A stretch of DNA of 7,216 nt from Pseudomonadota bacterium. GTDB taxonomy: Bacteria; Pseudomonadota; Alphaproteobacteria; Rhizobiales; Hyphomicrobiaceae. The first letter of the stretch is position 1, and each line of letters begins with the position of its first letter. A model generated the notes under the pieces. That model was not told the origin of the DNA. It saw nothing but the letters and a program-made list of their open reading frames with translations, and searched no databases. Where the stretch lies: the NCBI GenBank assembly GCA_023428365.1, contig JAEYYQ010000270.1:1-7216 (forward strand). Direction: 5' to 3'. The translations under genes were made by a program, and so were the position numbers. This document shows, piece after piece, positions 1-6,627 of this stretch.

Positions 1-1
1 C

Positions 2-37
2 GCAAAGGCCAAGCCAACCCAGAATGCGGCGGAGTGA
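2..37 (+). CDS. Possible C-terminal tail of an upstream gene (topA?), 5' truncated
   Basis: One reading frame entering from the left edge gives AKAKPTQNAAE and stops with TGA at 35-37. A Lys/Ala-rich end is what alphaproteobacterial DNA topoisomerase I proteins usually carry, and from memory topA is often found just upstream of rnr in Hyphomicrobiales. That is the only basis. The other two plus frames are also open for 60-80 bases (stops at 61-63 and 81-83), so the identity and even the frame are uncertain. The remaining bases up to the rnr start hold only its ribosome binding site. Confidence 0.22.
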   Translation, partial: AKAKPTQNAAE

Positions 38-107
38 ATGGCCCAAGCCACGGCGATCGTTGAATCCGATCTTGTGTCGATAACCCGCGCCGGGAGGCGC
101 TGACGCC

Positions 108-2405
108 GTGGCCCGCAAGCGCTCAGGCCCGCCCGCAGCCAAGAGCAAGCCCGCGGGCGCGGGAGGACTGCCGACCAAGGCGGAACTCGTCAAGTTCATT
201 GAACGCTCGCAGACCAAGGTCGGCAAGCGCGAGATCGCGCGCGCATTCGGTGTTAAAGGCGGTGATCGTATCGAGCTCAAGCGATTGATCGCCGAGCTGA
301 CTGACGAAGGCGTGCTGGCTGGCGACAAGAAGGCTCTGCATGGCAAAGGCTCAGTGCCGCCCGTTACGGTGTTGGAAGTCACCGGCCGCGATGCCGATGG
401 CGATCTCATCGCACAGCCAATGGTGTGGGATCGTAAGGAAGGCGAGCCGCCGAAAATCCTGCTCGTTAAAAGCCGACGTTCTTCCGAGACTGGCGAAGAT
501 ACGCTTACGATTGGTGACCGTGTGCTGGCGCGCGTCCGTAAACTCGACCAGGACGACGTCGCAGGATTCCGCCTTGAGGCCGAGCCGATCAAGAAGCTGC
601 CGCGCGAAAAACGTCGGATGCTCGGCATCTACCGCGCCTACAAGAAAGGCGGCGGCATCATCGCCCCGGTCGACCGCAAGGAGCTGCGCGACTGGCCGGT
701 GCAGGCTGGTGATGAAGGCGAGGCTCGTGACGGCGACCTGGTGCGGTTCGATCTTCCGCGCTCCGGCCGGTTTCGCGTACCCAACGCCCGCGTGGTGGAG
801 ACCCTCGGAAATCCGCAGGACCAGCGCAAGATCAGCCTGATTGCCGTGCACGCGCACGGCATTCCGGATGATTTCCCCGAAGGCGTTCTGGCCGAACTTG
901 ACAAGCTGCAGCCACCGACCATGAAGGGTCGCACGGATCTGCGTGAGATGCCGCTCGTCACCATCGATCCAATTGATGCCCGCGATCACGACGACGCCGT
1001 GCATGCCGAAGCCGATCCCGATCCGCGCAACGAAGGTGGTTTCATCGTCACCGTAGCGATTGCAGATGTTGCGCAATACGTGAGGCCTGGAAGCCGCCTG
1101 GATCGCGAGGCGCAACTGCGCGCCAACTCGGTGTATTTCCCCGATCGCGTCGTGCCGATGCTGCCGGAGAAGATCTCCAACGACCTGTGCTCGCTCCGTG
1201 AATTGGAGGATCGTCCCTGTCTCGCCGTGCGCATGGTGTTCGACAAGCGCGGCGAGAAGCGCGGTCACACGTTCATGCGCGCGATGATGCGGTCAGCGGC
1301 CAAGCTCAGCTATCAGGAAGCTCAGGCTGCCATCGATGGTAATCCGTCAGACAAATGCAAGCCGCTGATGGGAACGGCTCTAGAGCCCCTGTGGGCCGCC
1401 TATCGCGCCGTCAGCGGGGCACGAGACCGCCGCGCGCCGCTCGATCTCGATCTTCCGGAACGAAAGATCATCCTCGATGACAAAGGCGAGGTTGCCCAGG
1501 TCACAATCCCTGAGCGCCTTGCAGCCCACCGGCTGATCGAGGAGTTCATGATCCAGGCGAACGTCGCGGCCGCCGAGACGCTGGAGCAGAAGAAGACGCC
1601 CCCGGTGTATCGCGCGCATGGCCAGCCATCGAAAGAGAAGCTGAAGGCGCTGCGCGACTTCCTCAGCACTTTGAAAATCAGTCTGCCACCCGGCGAGCTC
1701 AAGCCCGCGCACTTCAATCGCGTGCTGTCACAGGCCAAGGAGCTTCCGACGTCGGATCTCGTCAACGAGGTTGTCTTGCGCTCCCAGGCGCAGGCTGAGT
1801 ATGCGACCGAGAACTATGGGCATTTCGGACTAAATCTCCGACGCTATGCTCATTTCACCTCGCCGATCCGCCGCTATGCGGATCTGCTGGTGCATCGTGC
1901 GCTGATCCGGGCGCTCGGCCTCGGAGCCGGAGCCATGCCCGATGAGGACCTCCCGCGCCTGTCCGATATCGCGCAGTCGATCTCTGAGGCCGAGCGCCGG
2001 GCCATGGCTGCCGAACGCGAGACCATCGATCGTCTGATCGCCGCCCATCTCGCCGACAGGATTGGCGCTGAGTTCGCCGCGCGCATCTCCGGCGTGACGC
2101 GATCCGGCCTTTTCGTCCGTCTCAAGGATACCGGCGCGGATGGTTTCGTCCCCGCGTCGTCGATGGCGGGGGACTATTATCAACACGTCGAGGCCGCCCA
2201 CGCCTTGGTCGGCCGCCGCACTGGCGAGGCCTATCGGCTTGGCGACATTGTTCAGGTCAAACTCGTCGAGGCCATCCCGACTGCCGGTGCTCTGCGCTTC
2301 GAAATGCTGACACAGGGCAAGCGGGGGCACGTGTCGCTGGATAAGGGCTGGCATGGCCCGCCCGGCCGCCGCGGCCGTCCGAACCGCCGATCCGGTCGCT
2401 ACTGA
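108..2405 (+). CDS. rnr: Ribonuclease R (RNB/RNase II family 3'-5' exoribonuclease)
   Basis: This is a processive, Mg-dependent 3'-5' exoribonuclease of 765 residues that degrades structured RNA and takes part in mRNA decay, rRNA quality control and tmRNA-linked turnover in the cytoplasm. Domains in order: a winged-helix-like N-terminus (about 20-72), cold-shock/OB folds (about 80-245, with GGGIIAP near 181-187), the RNB catalytic domain (about 273-600), an S1 domain (about 650-735) and a short Arg/Gly-rich tail. The RNB metal ligands are visible in TIDPIDARDHDDAV as Asp287, Asp293, Asp295 and Asp296, with the same spacing as in E. coli RNase R. Tyr343 in NSVYFPDRVVPM and the HFTSPIRRYADLLVHR block (582-597) are also conserved. 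The protein is somewhat shorter than the E. coli enzyme (813), mainly in the basic tail. The start is GTG, chosen because GGGAGG lies at 92-97 and the Lys/Arg-rich N-terminus is typical. No frameshift or missing catalytic residue is seen. Confidence 0.97.
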   Translation: MARKRSGPPAAKSKPAGAGGLPTKAELVKFIERSQTKVGKREIARAFGVKGGDRIELKRLIAELTDEGVLAGDKKALHGKGSVPPVTVLEVTGRDADGDLIAQPMVWDRKEGEPPKILLVKSRRSSETGEDTLTIGDRVLARVRKLDQDDVAGFRLEAEPIKKLPREKRRMLGIYRAYKKGGGIIAPVDRKELRDWPVQAGDEGEARDGDLVRFDLPRSGRFRVPNARVVETLGNPQDQRKISLIAVHAHGIPDDFPEGVLAELDKLQPPTMKGRTDLREMPLVTIDPIDARDHDDAVHAEADPDPRNEGGFIVTVAIADVAQYVRPGSRLDREAQLRANSVYFPDRVVPMLPEKISNDLCSLRELEDRPCLAVRMVFDKRGEKRGHTFMRAMMRSAAKLSYQEAQAAIDGNPSDKCKPLMGTALEPLWAAYRAVSGARDRRAPLDLDLPERKIILDDKGEVAQVTIPERLAAHRLIEEFMIQANVAAAETLEQKKTPPVYRAHGQPSKEKLKALRDFLSTLKISLPPGELKPAHFNRVLSQAKELPTSDLVNEVVLRSQAQAEYATENYGHFGLNLRRYAHFTSPIRRYADLLVHRALIRALGLGAGAMPDEDLPRLSDIAQSISEAERRAMAAERETIDRLIAAHLADRIGAEFAARISGVTRSGLFVRLKDTGADGFVPASSMAGDYYQHVEAAHALVGRRTGEAYRLGDIVQVKLVEAIPTAGALRFEMLTQGKRGHVSLDKGWHGPPGRRGRPNRRSGRY

Positions 2406-2595
2406 CGATTAAGCCGCACCCGCAAAGCCACAGTGCGCCAATTTCGCCCCTATATGACTCACCGTAAGCGCTCCAAAATTCTGGAATGCTCCAGGAAAGT
2501 CGTGTGTTGCGCCTAGGGCATGACTGGGTTGAACGGTGATCCGATCGCTTGACGCGAACTGGCGGGAAGTGACCAATACTGATAGGAGGAAGAGC
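2406..2595 (+). promoter_or_regulatory. rnr-DUF983 spacer with weak promoter-like elements and a small hairpin
   Basis: These 190 bases hold no convincing gene. TTGACG at 2549-2554 resembles a -35 box but has only poor -10 matches at usable distance (ACCAAT at 2572, CAATAC at 2574). CTATAT at 2450-2455 looks like a -10 box without a matching -35. A hairpin is possible at 2479-2496 (CTGGA/TCCAG core, 4-base loop, extended by one U-G and one U-A pair), but no T run follows, so it is not a standard terminator for rnr. Whether DUF983 and NUDIX have their own promoter or read through from rnr is undecided. Confidence 0.25.
2584..2590 (+). promoter_or_regulatory. Strong ribosome binding site fixing the DUF983 start
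   Basis: AGGAGGA ends 5 bases before the ATG at 2596. It is the best Shine-Dalgarno match in the window. It favours the ATG over an in-frame GTG at 2536, which would add 20 residues that do not resemble the family. Confidence 0.8.
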
Positions 2596-3063
2596 ATGCC
2601 TATCGATATCGAAACCGGTGCATCTTCAGCACCCCGCCGTGTTTCCGATGCAATGAAGCGTGGCGCACGCATGACTTGCCCGGCATGCGGCAAGGGATCG
2701 ATATTTCGAGCCTTCCTCAAAGTCGCTGACCATTGCCCATCGTGCGGCGAGGCCTTGCACCATCAGCGCGCGGACGACGCCCCTCCTTACGTAACCATGG
2801 TCATCGTCGGTCACATCGTGATCGCCGGTGTTCTGGCGCTGGAACAGGCTTATGCCCCAGCTGAATGGATCCATATGGTCCTGTGGATGCCGCTGACGAT
2901 TGCGCTGTCGCTGTATCTGTTGCCCCGCGTAAAAGGCGCCCTGGTCGCTCTGCAATGGGCGCTGCGCATGCACGGCTTCGGCGAGAGCATCGGAGCTGAC
3001 GATAAATCCGGCGGCCCTTCCGCCGTGGAACCGCCACTAGCCGTACAAACCGCAGATAGATGA
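2596..3063 (+). CDS. DUF983 family zinc-knuckle membrane protein
   Basis: A 155-residue protein of unknown biochemical role. The N-terminal half carries two CPxC pairs, CPAC (Cys28, Cys31) and CPSC (Cys47, Cys50), which should form a single zinc ribbon. They are followed by the family signature DAPPY (61-65). Two hydrophobic segments, about 66-84 and 90-109, are likely membrane helices, so the zinc ribbon probably sits in the cytoplasm next to the inner membrane. The C-terminus (about 130-155) is polar and looks disordered. The gene follows rnr by 190 bases, and its TGA overlaps the ATG of the NUDIX gene (ATGA at 3060-3063), which suggests translational coupling. Family assignment rests on the cysteine spacing plus DAPPY plus two helices. 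No function is proposed. Confidence 0.88.
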   Translation: MPIDIETGASSAPRRVSDAMKRGARMTCPACGKGSIFRAFLKVADHCPSCGEALHHQRADDAPPYVTMVIVGHIVIAGVLALEQAYAPAEWIHMVLWMPLTIALSLYLLPRVKGALVALQWALRMHGFGESIGADDKSGGPSAVEPPLAVQTADR

Positions 3064-3803
3064 CCACGACAGCTTCGCCCACACCCCCGCCCAACAAGAC
3101 ACCGGCGTTGCGGCCACGCGACGCCGCTACGTTGATCATCGTCGAGAAAAGCAGCGGCACGCCCAAATTTCTCATGGGCAAACGACGCATGGATCAGGTG
3201 TTCATGCCGGGGAAGTACGTGTTTCCGGGTGGCCGCGTCGACACGACGGACCGTCACGTGGAAAGCGCTGACGAATTGCGTCCCATCGAGGTGGCGAAAC
3301 TGCTGATCGATATGAAGGGCACGCCGAGCGAGAAGCGCGCGCGCGCCATCGCGCTGGCAGCCATTCGTGAGACGTTCGAGGAAGCGGGCCTGCTGATCGC
3401 CTCGCGTACGCCAGAAAACTGTACGGTCCGAAGCGAGATGCCGAGTTGGAACGGCTTTTTCGACTGCGGCTTCCGGCCCAAACTCAGCTCGCTGTCGCTG
3501 TTTGCACGTGCCATCACGCCTCCAGGCAGACCACGCCGCTATGACACCCGTTTCTTCTGCGTGGCCGCCGAGGAAATCGGGCATACCGTCGATACCCGCG
3601 ACGGAGAGCTGTCCGGCCTACATTGGTTGACTGTGGACGAGGCCCGCGGCCTCGATCTGCCGTCGATCACCCGCGTCATCCTGGAGGATCTCCTGGACCA
3701 TCTGAAGACCGATGGCGCCATCACAGATGCTCCGGTACCCTATTACCATCATAAGAATGGCACGTTCCGGCGGGAGCTACTGCGCGTCACTGACACAGCC
3801 TGA
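3060..3803 (+). CDS. NUDIX hydrolase with an interrupted NUDIX box (NUDT19-like)
   Basis: A 247-residue predicted hydrolase of nucleoside diphosphates linked to another moiety. The fold begins with the strand DAATLIIVEK (21-30). FPGGRVD (55-61) is the first half of the NUDIX box and RETFEEAGLL (103-112) the second half, with the metal-binding Glu residues at 104, 107 and 108. In a canonical box the Arg lies 14 residues after the second Gly. Here it lies 45 after (Gly58 to Arg103), so about 31 extra residues split the motif. A similar insertion is known in mammalian NUDT19/RP2p, a CoA diphosphatase, so a CoA- or acyl-CoA-type substrate is possible but unproven. The later strands RYDTRFFCVAA (160-170) and LSGLHWLTVDEA (184-195) fit the rest of the fold. 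The start overlaps the DUF983 stop and is the natural coupled start. No signal peptide is seen. Confidence 0.9.
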   Translation: MTTTASPTPPPNKTPALRPRDAATLIIVEKSSGTPKFLMGKRRMDQVFMPGKYVFPGGRVDTTDRHVESADELRPIEVAKLLIDMKGTPSEKRARAIALAAIRETFEEAGLLIASRTPENCTVRSEMPSWNGFFDCGFRPKLSSLSLFARAITPPGRPRRYDTRFFCVAAEEIGHTVDTRDGELSGLHWLTVDEARGLDLPSITRVILEDLLDHLKTDGAITDAPVPYYHHKNGTFRRELLRVTDTA

Positions 3804-3807
3804 CGAC

Positions 3808-3835
3808 TTGACAGCGCGGACCGCCCGAGTATGTT
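3808..3835 (+). promoter_or_regulatory. Candidate sigma-70 promoter for rpmG
   Basis: TTGACA (3808-3813) is a perfect -35 box, followed after 16 bases by TATGTT (3830-3835), a 4 of 6 match to the -10 consensus. It begins just after the NUDIX stop codon and lies about 50 bases before the rpmG start, a sensible leader length. It would let the ribosomal protein gene be expressed independently of the genes upstream. Confidence 0.5.
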
Positions 3836-3886
3836 GCGCACCGCTTCCACTGATCGCGCGTGATGCGCTGAGGATCGCAGGACATC

Positions 3887-4054
3887 ATGGCAAAGCCGGT
3901 CACACAGAAGATCAAACTGCTTTCGACAGCCAACACGGGCTTCTTCTACGTCACGAAGAAGAACCCGCGGACGAGCACTGATAAGCTGAGCTTCAAGAAG
4001 TACGACCCGATCGCGCGCAAGCACGTCGAGTTCAAGGAAACCAAGATCAAGTAA
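3887..4054 (+). CDS. rpmG: 50S ribosomal protein L33
   Basis: A 55-residue basic protein of the large ribosomal subunit. The sequence starts [20 protein letters not shown] and continues with YVTKKNPRT and [19 protein letters not shown], the hallmark segments of bacterial L33, ending ETKIK. It is the full usual length. None of the four zinc-binding cysteines is present, so this is the zinc-independent (C-minus) form. It starts at ATG 3887 with AGGA at 3879-3882 (a second AGGA lies at 3871-3874). It is preceded by a promoter-like pair and followed 40 bases later by a strong terminator, so it appears to be a single-gene unit or the last gene of the run. Confidence 0.97.
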   Translation: MAKPVTQKIKLLSTANTGFFYVTKKNPRTSTDKLSFKKYDPIARKHVEFKETKIK

Positions 4055-4094
4055 TTCTGGCGGGGCCTAAAGCCTAGCCTGTCAACTTGAGCGC

Positions 4095-4119
4095 ACGGCC
4101 GCCGATGGGCGGCTGTTTT
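4095..4119 (+). terminator. Rho-independent terminator after rpmG
   Basis: A 9-bp stem (ACGGCCGCC with GGCGGCTGT, one G-U pair) closes a GATG loop, and a short T run ends at 4119. The GC-rich core is perfectly paired. It lies 40 bases after the rpmG stop and should end rightward transcription before the convergent pleD gene. Confidence 0.75.
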
Positions 4120-4120
4120 G

Positions 4121-4656
4121 CCTGACAGCACCGAAGTGATGAAAGCGTCACCTAGCGGCGCACGCAATAGATTTGAGATTTGCCAGATTTTCGGAAAGGG
4201 CCTCGGCCAGGGCCCGCAACAACTCTCGGCAGCGGGGTAAGAAGTCCGAGCGCGTCGCGGTCCCTGGCCTGATAACCAAACGGATTGCCAAAGAGGGCGT
4301 TGGCTCCCCGCTTGGTGAGATCGGTCGTTTGCAGCCGTATGAGGAGGCCTACTCCTAGCTGCAGACCGACCCGTGTTCTCTATGCTCAGGAGATGCGGCG
4401 GACCTGATACGCAGAGTACACCTCTCTTCAACTCGCGTAGGCCTGGGGAACAACCGCTCCCAGACCGCAAACAGCGAGATGAATAAACTTTTATTTGGTG
4501 CCCGGAACGGATCTTGACAGAACACTTGGCGCTTTGCAAGCACGCGCCGGCTGCGATTCGCAAGTATTGTCAATAAGGTTGCAGCGGCGGCGTAGACCTC
4601 GTTGCCACTACACCGAGTTAATCGCCTGGAATTTGAACGCTGTAAGTTGACGTCAT
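4121..4656. other. Convergent intergenic region without a convincing gene
   Basis: About 535 bases separate the rpmG terminator from the end of pleD. No frame shows a recognisable protein, no tRNA-like fold was seen, and I found no paired direct repeats or insertion-sequence ends. One minus-strand stretch open from 4348 to a stop at 4148-4150 ends in a plausible amphipathic helix (RELLRALAEALSENLANLKS) but lacks an ATG or GTG start and ribosome binding site. A 61-codon plus-strand frame at 4173-4358 covers the same bases and is very Arg-rich, as shadow frames are. Around 4478-4498 the DNA is locally AT-rich. The region may be plain spacer or the remains of a lost gene. Confidence 0.6.
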
Positions 4657-4681
4657 GTTGTCAGGCAGCGTCGCTGACAAC
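4657..4681 (-). repeat. Perfect 8-bp inverted repeat spanning the pleD stop codon
   Basis: GTTGTCAG (4657-4664) and CTGACAAC (4674-4681) pair perfectly around a 9-base loop. The hairpin includes the pleD stop codon (4661-4663). No T run follows on the minus strand, so it is not a classical terminator. It could act as a 3'-end stabiliser, or be chance. Confidence 0.35.
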
Positions 4682-6031
4682 TCTATTTCGACCCGCGTGT
4701 TTGGCGCAATAAAGAGCTTTATCGGCCCGCTTGAACAAGCTTGCAGGCGTGTCCTCGCGAGATTCAAGCGTCGCAACCCCAACGCTCGCCGTTATATGAA
4801 TGTCCTGTTGCCCGGCGACGGAAAACGGCATCGTGGCAACTCTGGACCTGAGCCTCTCACCAACGTGACATGCGAGGCGGAGATCGGTGTCGGGCATCAC
4901 GATGACGAACTCTTCGCCACCCATACGGCAGACCAGATCCGCCCCGCGCGTGCTTCCGCGAATTCGGCCAGCAAACTCCCTCAGTACCGTATCGCCGGTG
5001 TCATGCCCGTGCGTGTCGTTGATCTGCTTGAAGTGGTCGATATCGATGACCAGGATCGACAGTGGTCGACCGGCAGCAGATGCCTCCTCGACCAGTGTCT
5101 TGAGGTGACATTCCATGTAGCGCCGGTTGTACAGCCCTGTCAGAGGATCTTTGACGGACAGCTCAACGCTCTGAACGAGCCGTGTCCGCAAATGCTCCGA
5201 ATACCGCTTGCGCGTTATTTGCGTCCGGACGCGCGCCATCATTTCGTTACCGTCGATCGGACGGACTAGGTAATCGTTGATGCCCAGGTCCAGACCGCGC
5301 AACAGGCGGGCTTCGTCGCCGGGCTCGACCAACATGATGATCGGCAAATGCCGCGTGCGATCGAGGGAGCGGATCTGGCTGCACAGGCGCAACCCATCAG
5401 AAGCCATAAGGTTGAGGCTGACGATCAGCAGATCGAAATCGGACGTCGCGGCGGCGACCAGCGCAGCCTGCGGATCGCCAAGCACGACAGTGTCATGCAC
5501 AGAAGCCAGCGCTTCAACCATACGGGCCGCCGATCGCGGATGATCGTCAACCAGGAGGATACGTCCGCCGCTGGTCTTGAGCACCTCGTCCAGCCCGTCG
5601 GTGGGCGGCATTCCCATGCGCTGCGCGGTTTCTGCGCGCATCACCATTTCGTCGTTGAGCATCTTCAACCGGGCCAGATTGCGAACCCGGGTGATGAGAG
5701 CGATGTCGTCGACCGGCTTGGTCAGAAAATCATCCGCCCCGGCTTCGAGGCCCTGAACTTTGTCTGACGGATGGTCGAGCGCCGTCACCATCACAATCGG
5801 AACGTGCTGGGTGGCGGGACGCGCCTTCAGACGGCGGCATACCTCGAAGCCGTCCATCCCCGGCATCATGATGTCGAGCAGCACGACGTCCACGCGCTCG
5901 CAGGCGCAGATGTTGAGAGCTTCCTGCCCCGATTGAGCGGTCAGAACCTCGAAATACTCGGCCGACAACCGCGCTTCCAGCAATTTGATGTTCGCTGGAA
6001 TGTCGTCAACGATCAGGATACGCGCCGTCAT
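4661..6031 (-). CDS. pleD: Response regulator PleD, diguanylate cyclase (REC-REC-GGDEF)
   Basis: A 456-residue cytoplasmic diguanylate cyclase that makes cyclic-di-GMP from two GTP after phosphorylation-driven dimerisation. In Caulobacter it controls the motile-to-sessile change. REC1 (about 3-120) has the acidic pair Asp9/Asp10, phospho-acceptor Asp53 in LLDIMMPGMDGF, and Lys105 in TKP. REC2 (about 156-275) is degenerate: the acceptor position is Ser205 and the Lys position is Arg257, as expected for PleD's dimerisation adaptor domain. The GGDEF domain (about 290-455) has DPLTGLYNRR, metal ligand Asp330, GGEEF at 371-375, and an intact inhibitory I-site RxxD (Arg362-Asp365) exactly five residues before it, so product inhibition is expected. 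Length matches Caulobacter PleD (454). The start ATG follows the divK stop by 7 bases, and a weak TAGGG ribosome binding site overlaps that stop, so it is co-transcribed with divK. Confidence 0.97.
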   Translation of the reverse strand: MTARILIVDDIPANIKLLEARLSAEYFEVLTAQSGQEALNICACERVDVVLLDIMMPGMDGFEVCRRLKARPATQHVPIVMVTALDHPSDKVQGLEAGADDFLTKPVDDIALITRVRNLARLKMLNDEMVMRAETAQRMGMPPTDGLDEVLKTSGGRILLVDDHPRSAARMVEALASVHDTVVLGDPQAALVAAATSDFDLLIVSLNLMASDGLRLCSQIRSLDRTRHLPIIMLVEPGDEARLLRGLDLGINDYLVRPIDGNEMMARVRTQITRKRYSEHLRTRLVQSVELSVKDPLTGLYNRRYMECHLKTLVEEASAAGRPLSILVIDIDHFKQINDTHGHDTGDTVLREFAGRIRGSTRGADLVCRMGGEEFVIVMPDTDLRLACHVGERLRSRVATMPFSVAGQQDIHITASVGVATLESREDTPASLFKRADKALYCAKHAGRNRVVSDAA

Positions 6032-6038
6032 GACAACC

Positions 6039-6440
6039 CTACACAGAACCTGCCGGCAGCCTCGCTTCTCCGATAAAGCGGCGAATGGCCTCGATGAACC
6101 CGTTCACCGAGATCGGCTTGGAAATGTAAGCTTCGCAGCCCCCTTGCCGAATACGCTCCTCGTCACCTTTCATCGCGAAGGCAGTCACCGCGATGACCGG
6201 AATATTGCGCAACTCGTCGTCGTCTTTCAGCCACTTCGTAACTTCAAGTCCCGAGACTTCCGGCAGCTGGATGTCCATAAGGATCAGATCCGGCCGGTGC
6301 TCGCGAGCAAGCTTCAGAGCCTCCATGCCATGGCGGGTCTGCAGCGTCGCATAACCATGCGCGGTTAGCAGATCGTGAAAGAGCTTCATGTTGAGCTCAT
6401 TGTCTTCCACGATCAGCACCGTTTTCATTGAGCGGTGCAT
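6039..6440 (-). CDS. divK: Single-domain response regulator DivK
   Basis: A stand-alone CheY-like receiver with no output domain. In Caulobacter and relatives, DivK phosphorylated by DivJ and dephosphorylated by PleC binds DivL and so controls the CckA-ChpT-CtrA relay. The signature [18 protein letters not shown] is near-identical to known DivK proteins. Counting from the second Met (MKTVLIV), the phospho-acceptor is Asp52 in LILMDIQLP, with the acidic pair Glu8/Asp9, Thr82 in AVTAF and Lys104 in SKP. I chose the ATG at 6440 (133 residues) because GAGG lies 6 bases upstream on the minus strand. The ATG at 6428 (129 residues) matches the usual family start better but has no ribosome binding site. 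An ATG at 6488 would add a further 16 residues. divK and pleD form a tight operon. Confidence 0.93.
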   Translation of the reverse strand: MHRSMKTVLIVEDNELNMKLFHDLLTAHGYATLQTRHGMEALKLAREHRPDLILMDIQLPEVSGLEVTKWLKDDDELRNIPVIAVTAFAMKGDEERIRQGGCEAYISKPISVNGFIEAIRRFIGEARLPAGSV

Positions 6441-6529
6441 GCGAGGCCTCAAGGTATTGAGGGTGCTGCTATGATCCTGATAGTTCATGGCTTCAGCCGC
6501 TTCGCCCTATGCCTGCCCACTCTTGCACC

Positions 6530-6534
6530 GATTC
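6530..6534. promoter_or_regulatory. GANTC site upstream of divK (possible CcrM methylation site)
   Basis: GATTC lies in the spacer between divK and DUF3572, about 90 bases before the divK start and 40 bases from the CtrA-like box. GANTC is the target of the alphaproteobacterial cell-cycle methyltransferase CcrM and is recognised with GcrA at some promoters. Single sites also occur by chance. Confidence 0.25.
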
Positions 6535-6571
6535 GTTAGGCTCACGGGATACGCACCATGCACGAGAAGCT

Positions 6572-6586
6572 GTAATCAACCGTTAA
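6572..6586 (-). promoter_or_regulatory. Candidate CtrA-binding box between divK and DUF3572
   Basis: Read on the minus strand the site is TTAACGGTTGATTAC, that is TTAA-N7-TTAC, one base from the CtrA consensus TTAA-N7-TTAA. It lies about 130 bases upstream of divK and 41 bases upstream of the DUF3572 start, in a 187-base divergent spacer. Caulobacter divK is known to be CtrA-activated, which makes the position plausible. Clear sigma-70 boxes were not found on either strand. GTTAAA (6582) with TATATC (6606), spaced 18, is the best weak pair toward DUF3572. Confidence 0.42.
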
Positions 6587-6627
6587 AGGTGTACAGTCCC
6601 ACTAATATATCATCCGGATACTGATTT

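Noticed and set aside
351..1268. A 305-codon minus-strand open frame opposite rnr
   Set aside because: It lies wholly within a complete rnr with all catalytic motifs. Its translation shows no family features and is explained by GC-rich codon bias on the opposite strand.
2536..2595. GTG start at 2536 extending the DUF983 protein by 20 residues
   Set aside because: The ATG at 2596 has a near-perfect AGGAGGA site 5 bases upstream. The GTG has none.
4440..4466. Inverted repeat GGCCTGGG / CCCAGACC
   Set aside because: Eight pairs with a mismatch and an 11-base loop, no T run and no adjacent gene end. Expected by chance in GC-rich DNA.
4514..4519. TTGACA in the intergenic gap as a promoter
   Set aside because: No acceptable -10 box lies 15-19 bases downstream and no gene follows on the plus strand.
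3946..4563. A 205-codon minus-strand open frame across rpmG and the gap
   Set aside because: It overlaps rpmG and its terminator, is rich in Arg, Ser, Pro and Cys, has no recognisable domain, and has no ribosome binding site worth noting.
4648..4655. TGACGTCA palindrome
   Set aside because: An 8-base palindrome just past the end of pleD. It is not positioned to regulate a start and is likely chance.
4655..5767. Plus-strand open frames opposite pleD
   Set aside because: They are antisense to conserved receiver and GGEEF motifs and resemble no known protein.
6612..6619. ATCCGGAT palindrome before DUF3572 as an operator
   Set aside because: A single 8-base palindrome sits in the ribosome binding region and has no second copy or known regulator match.
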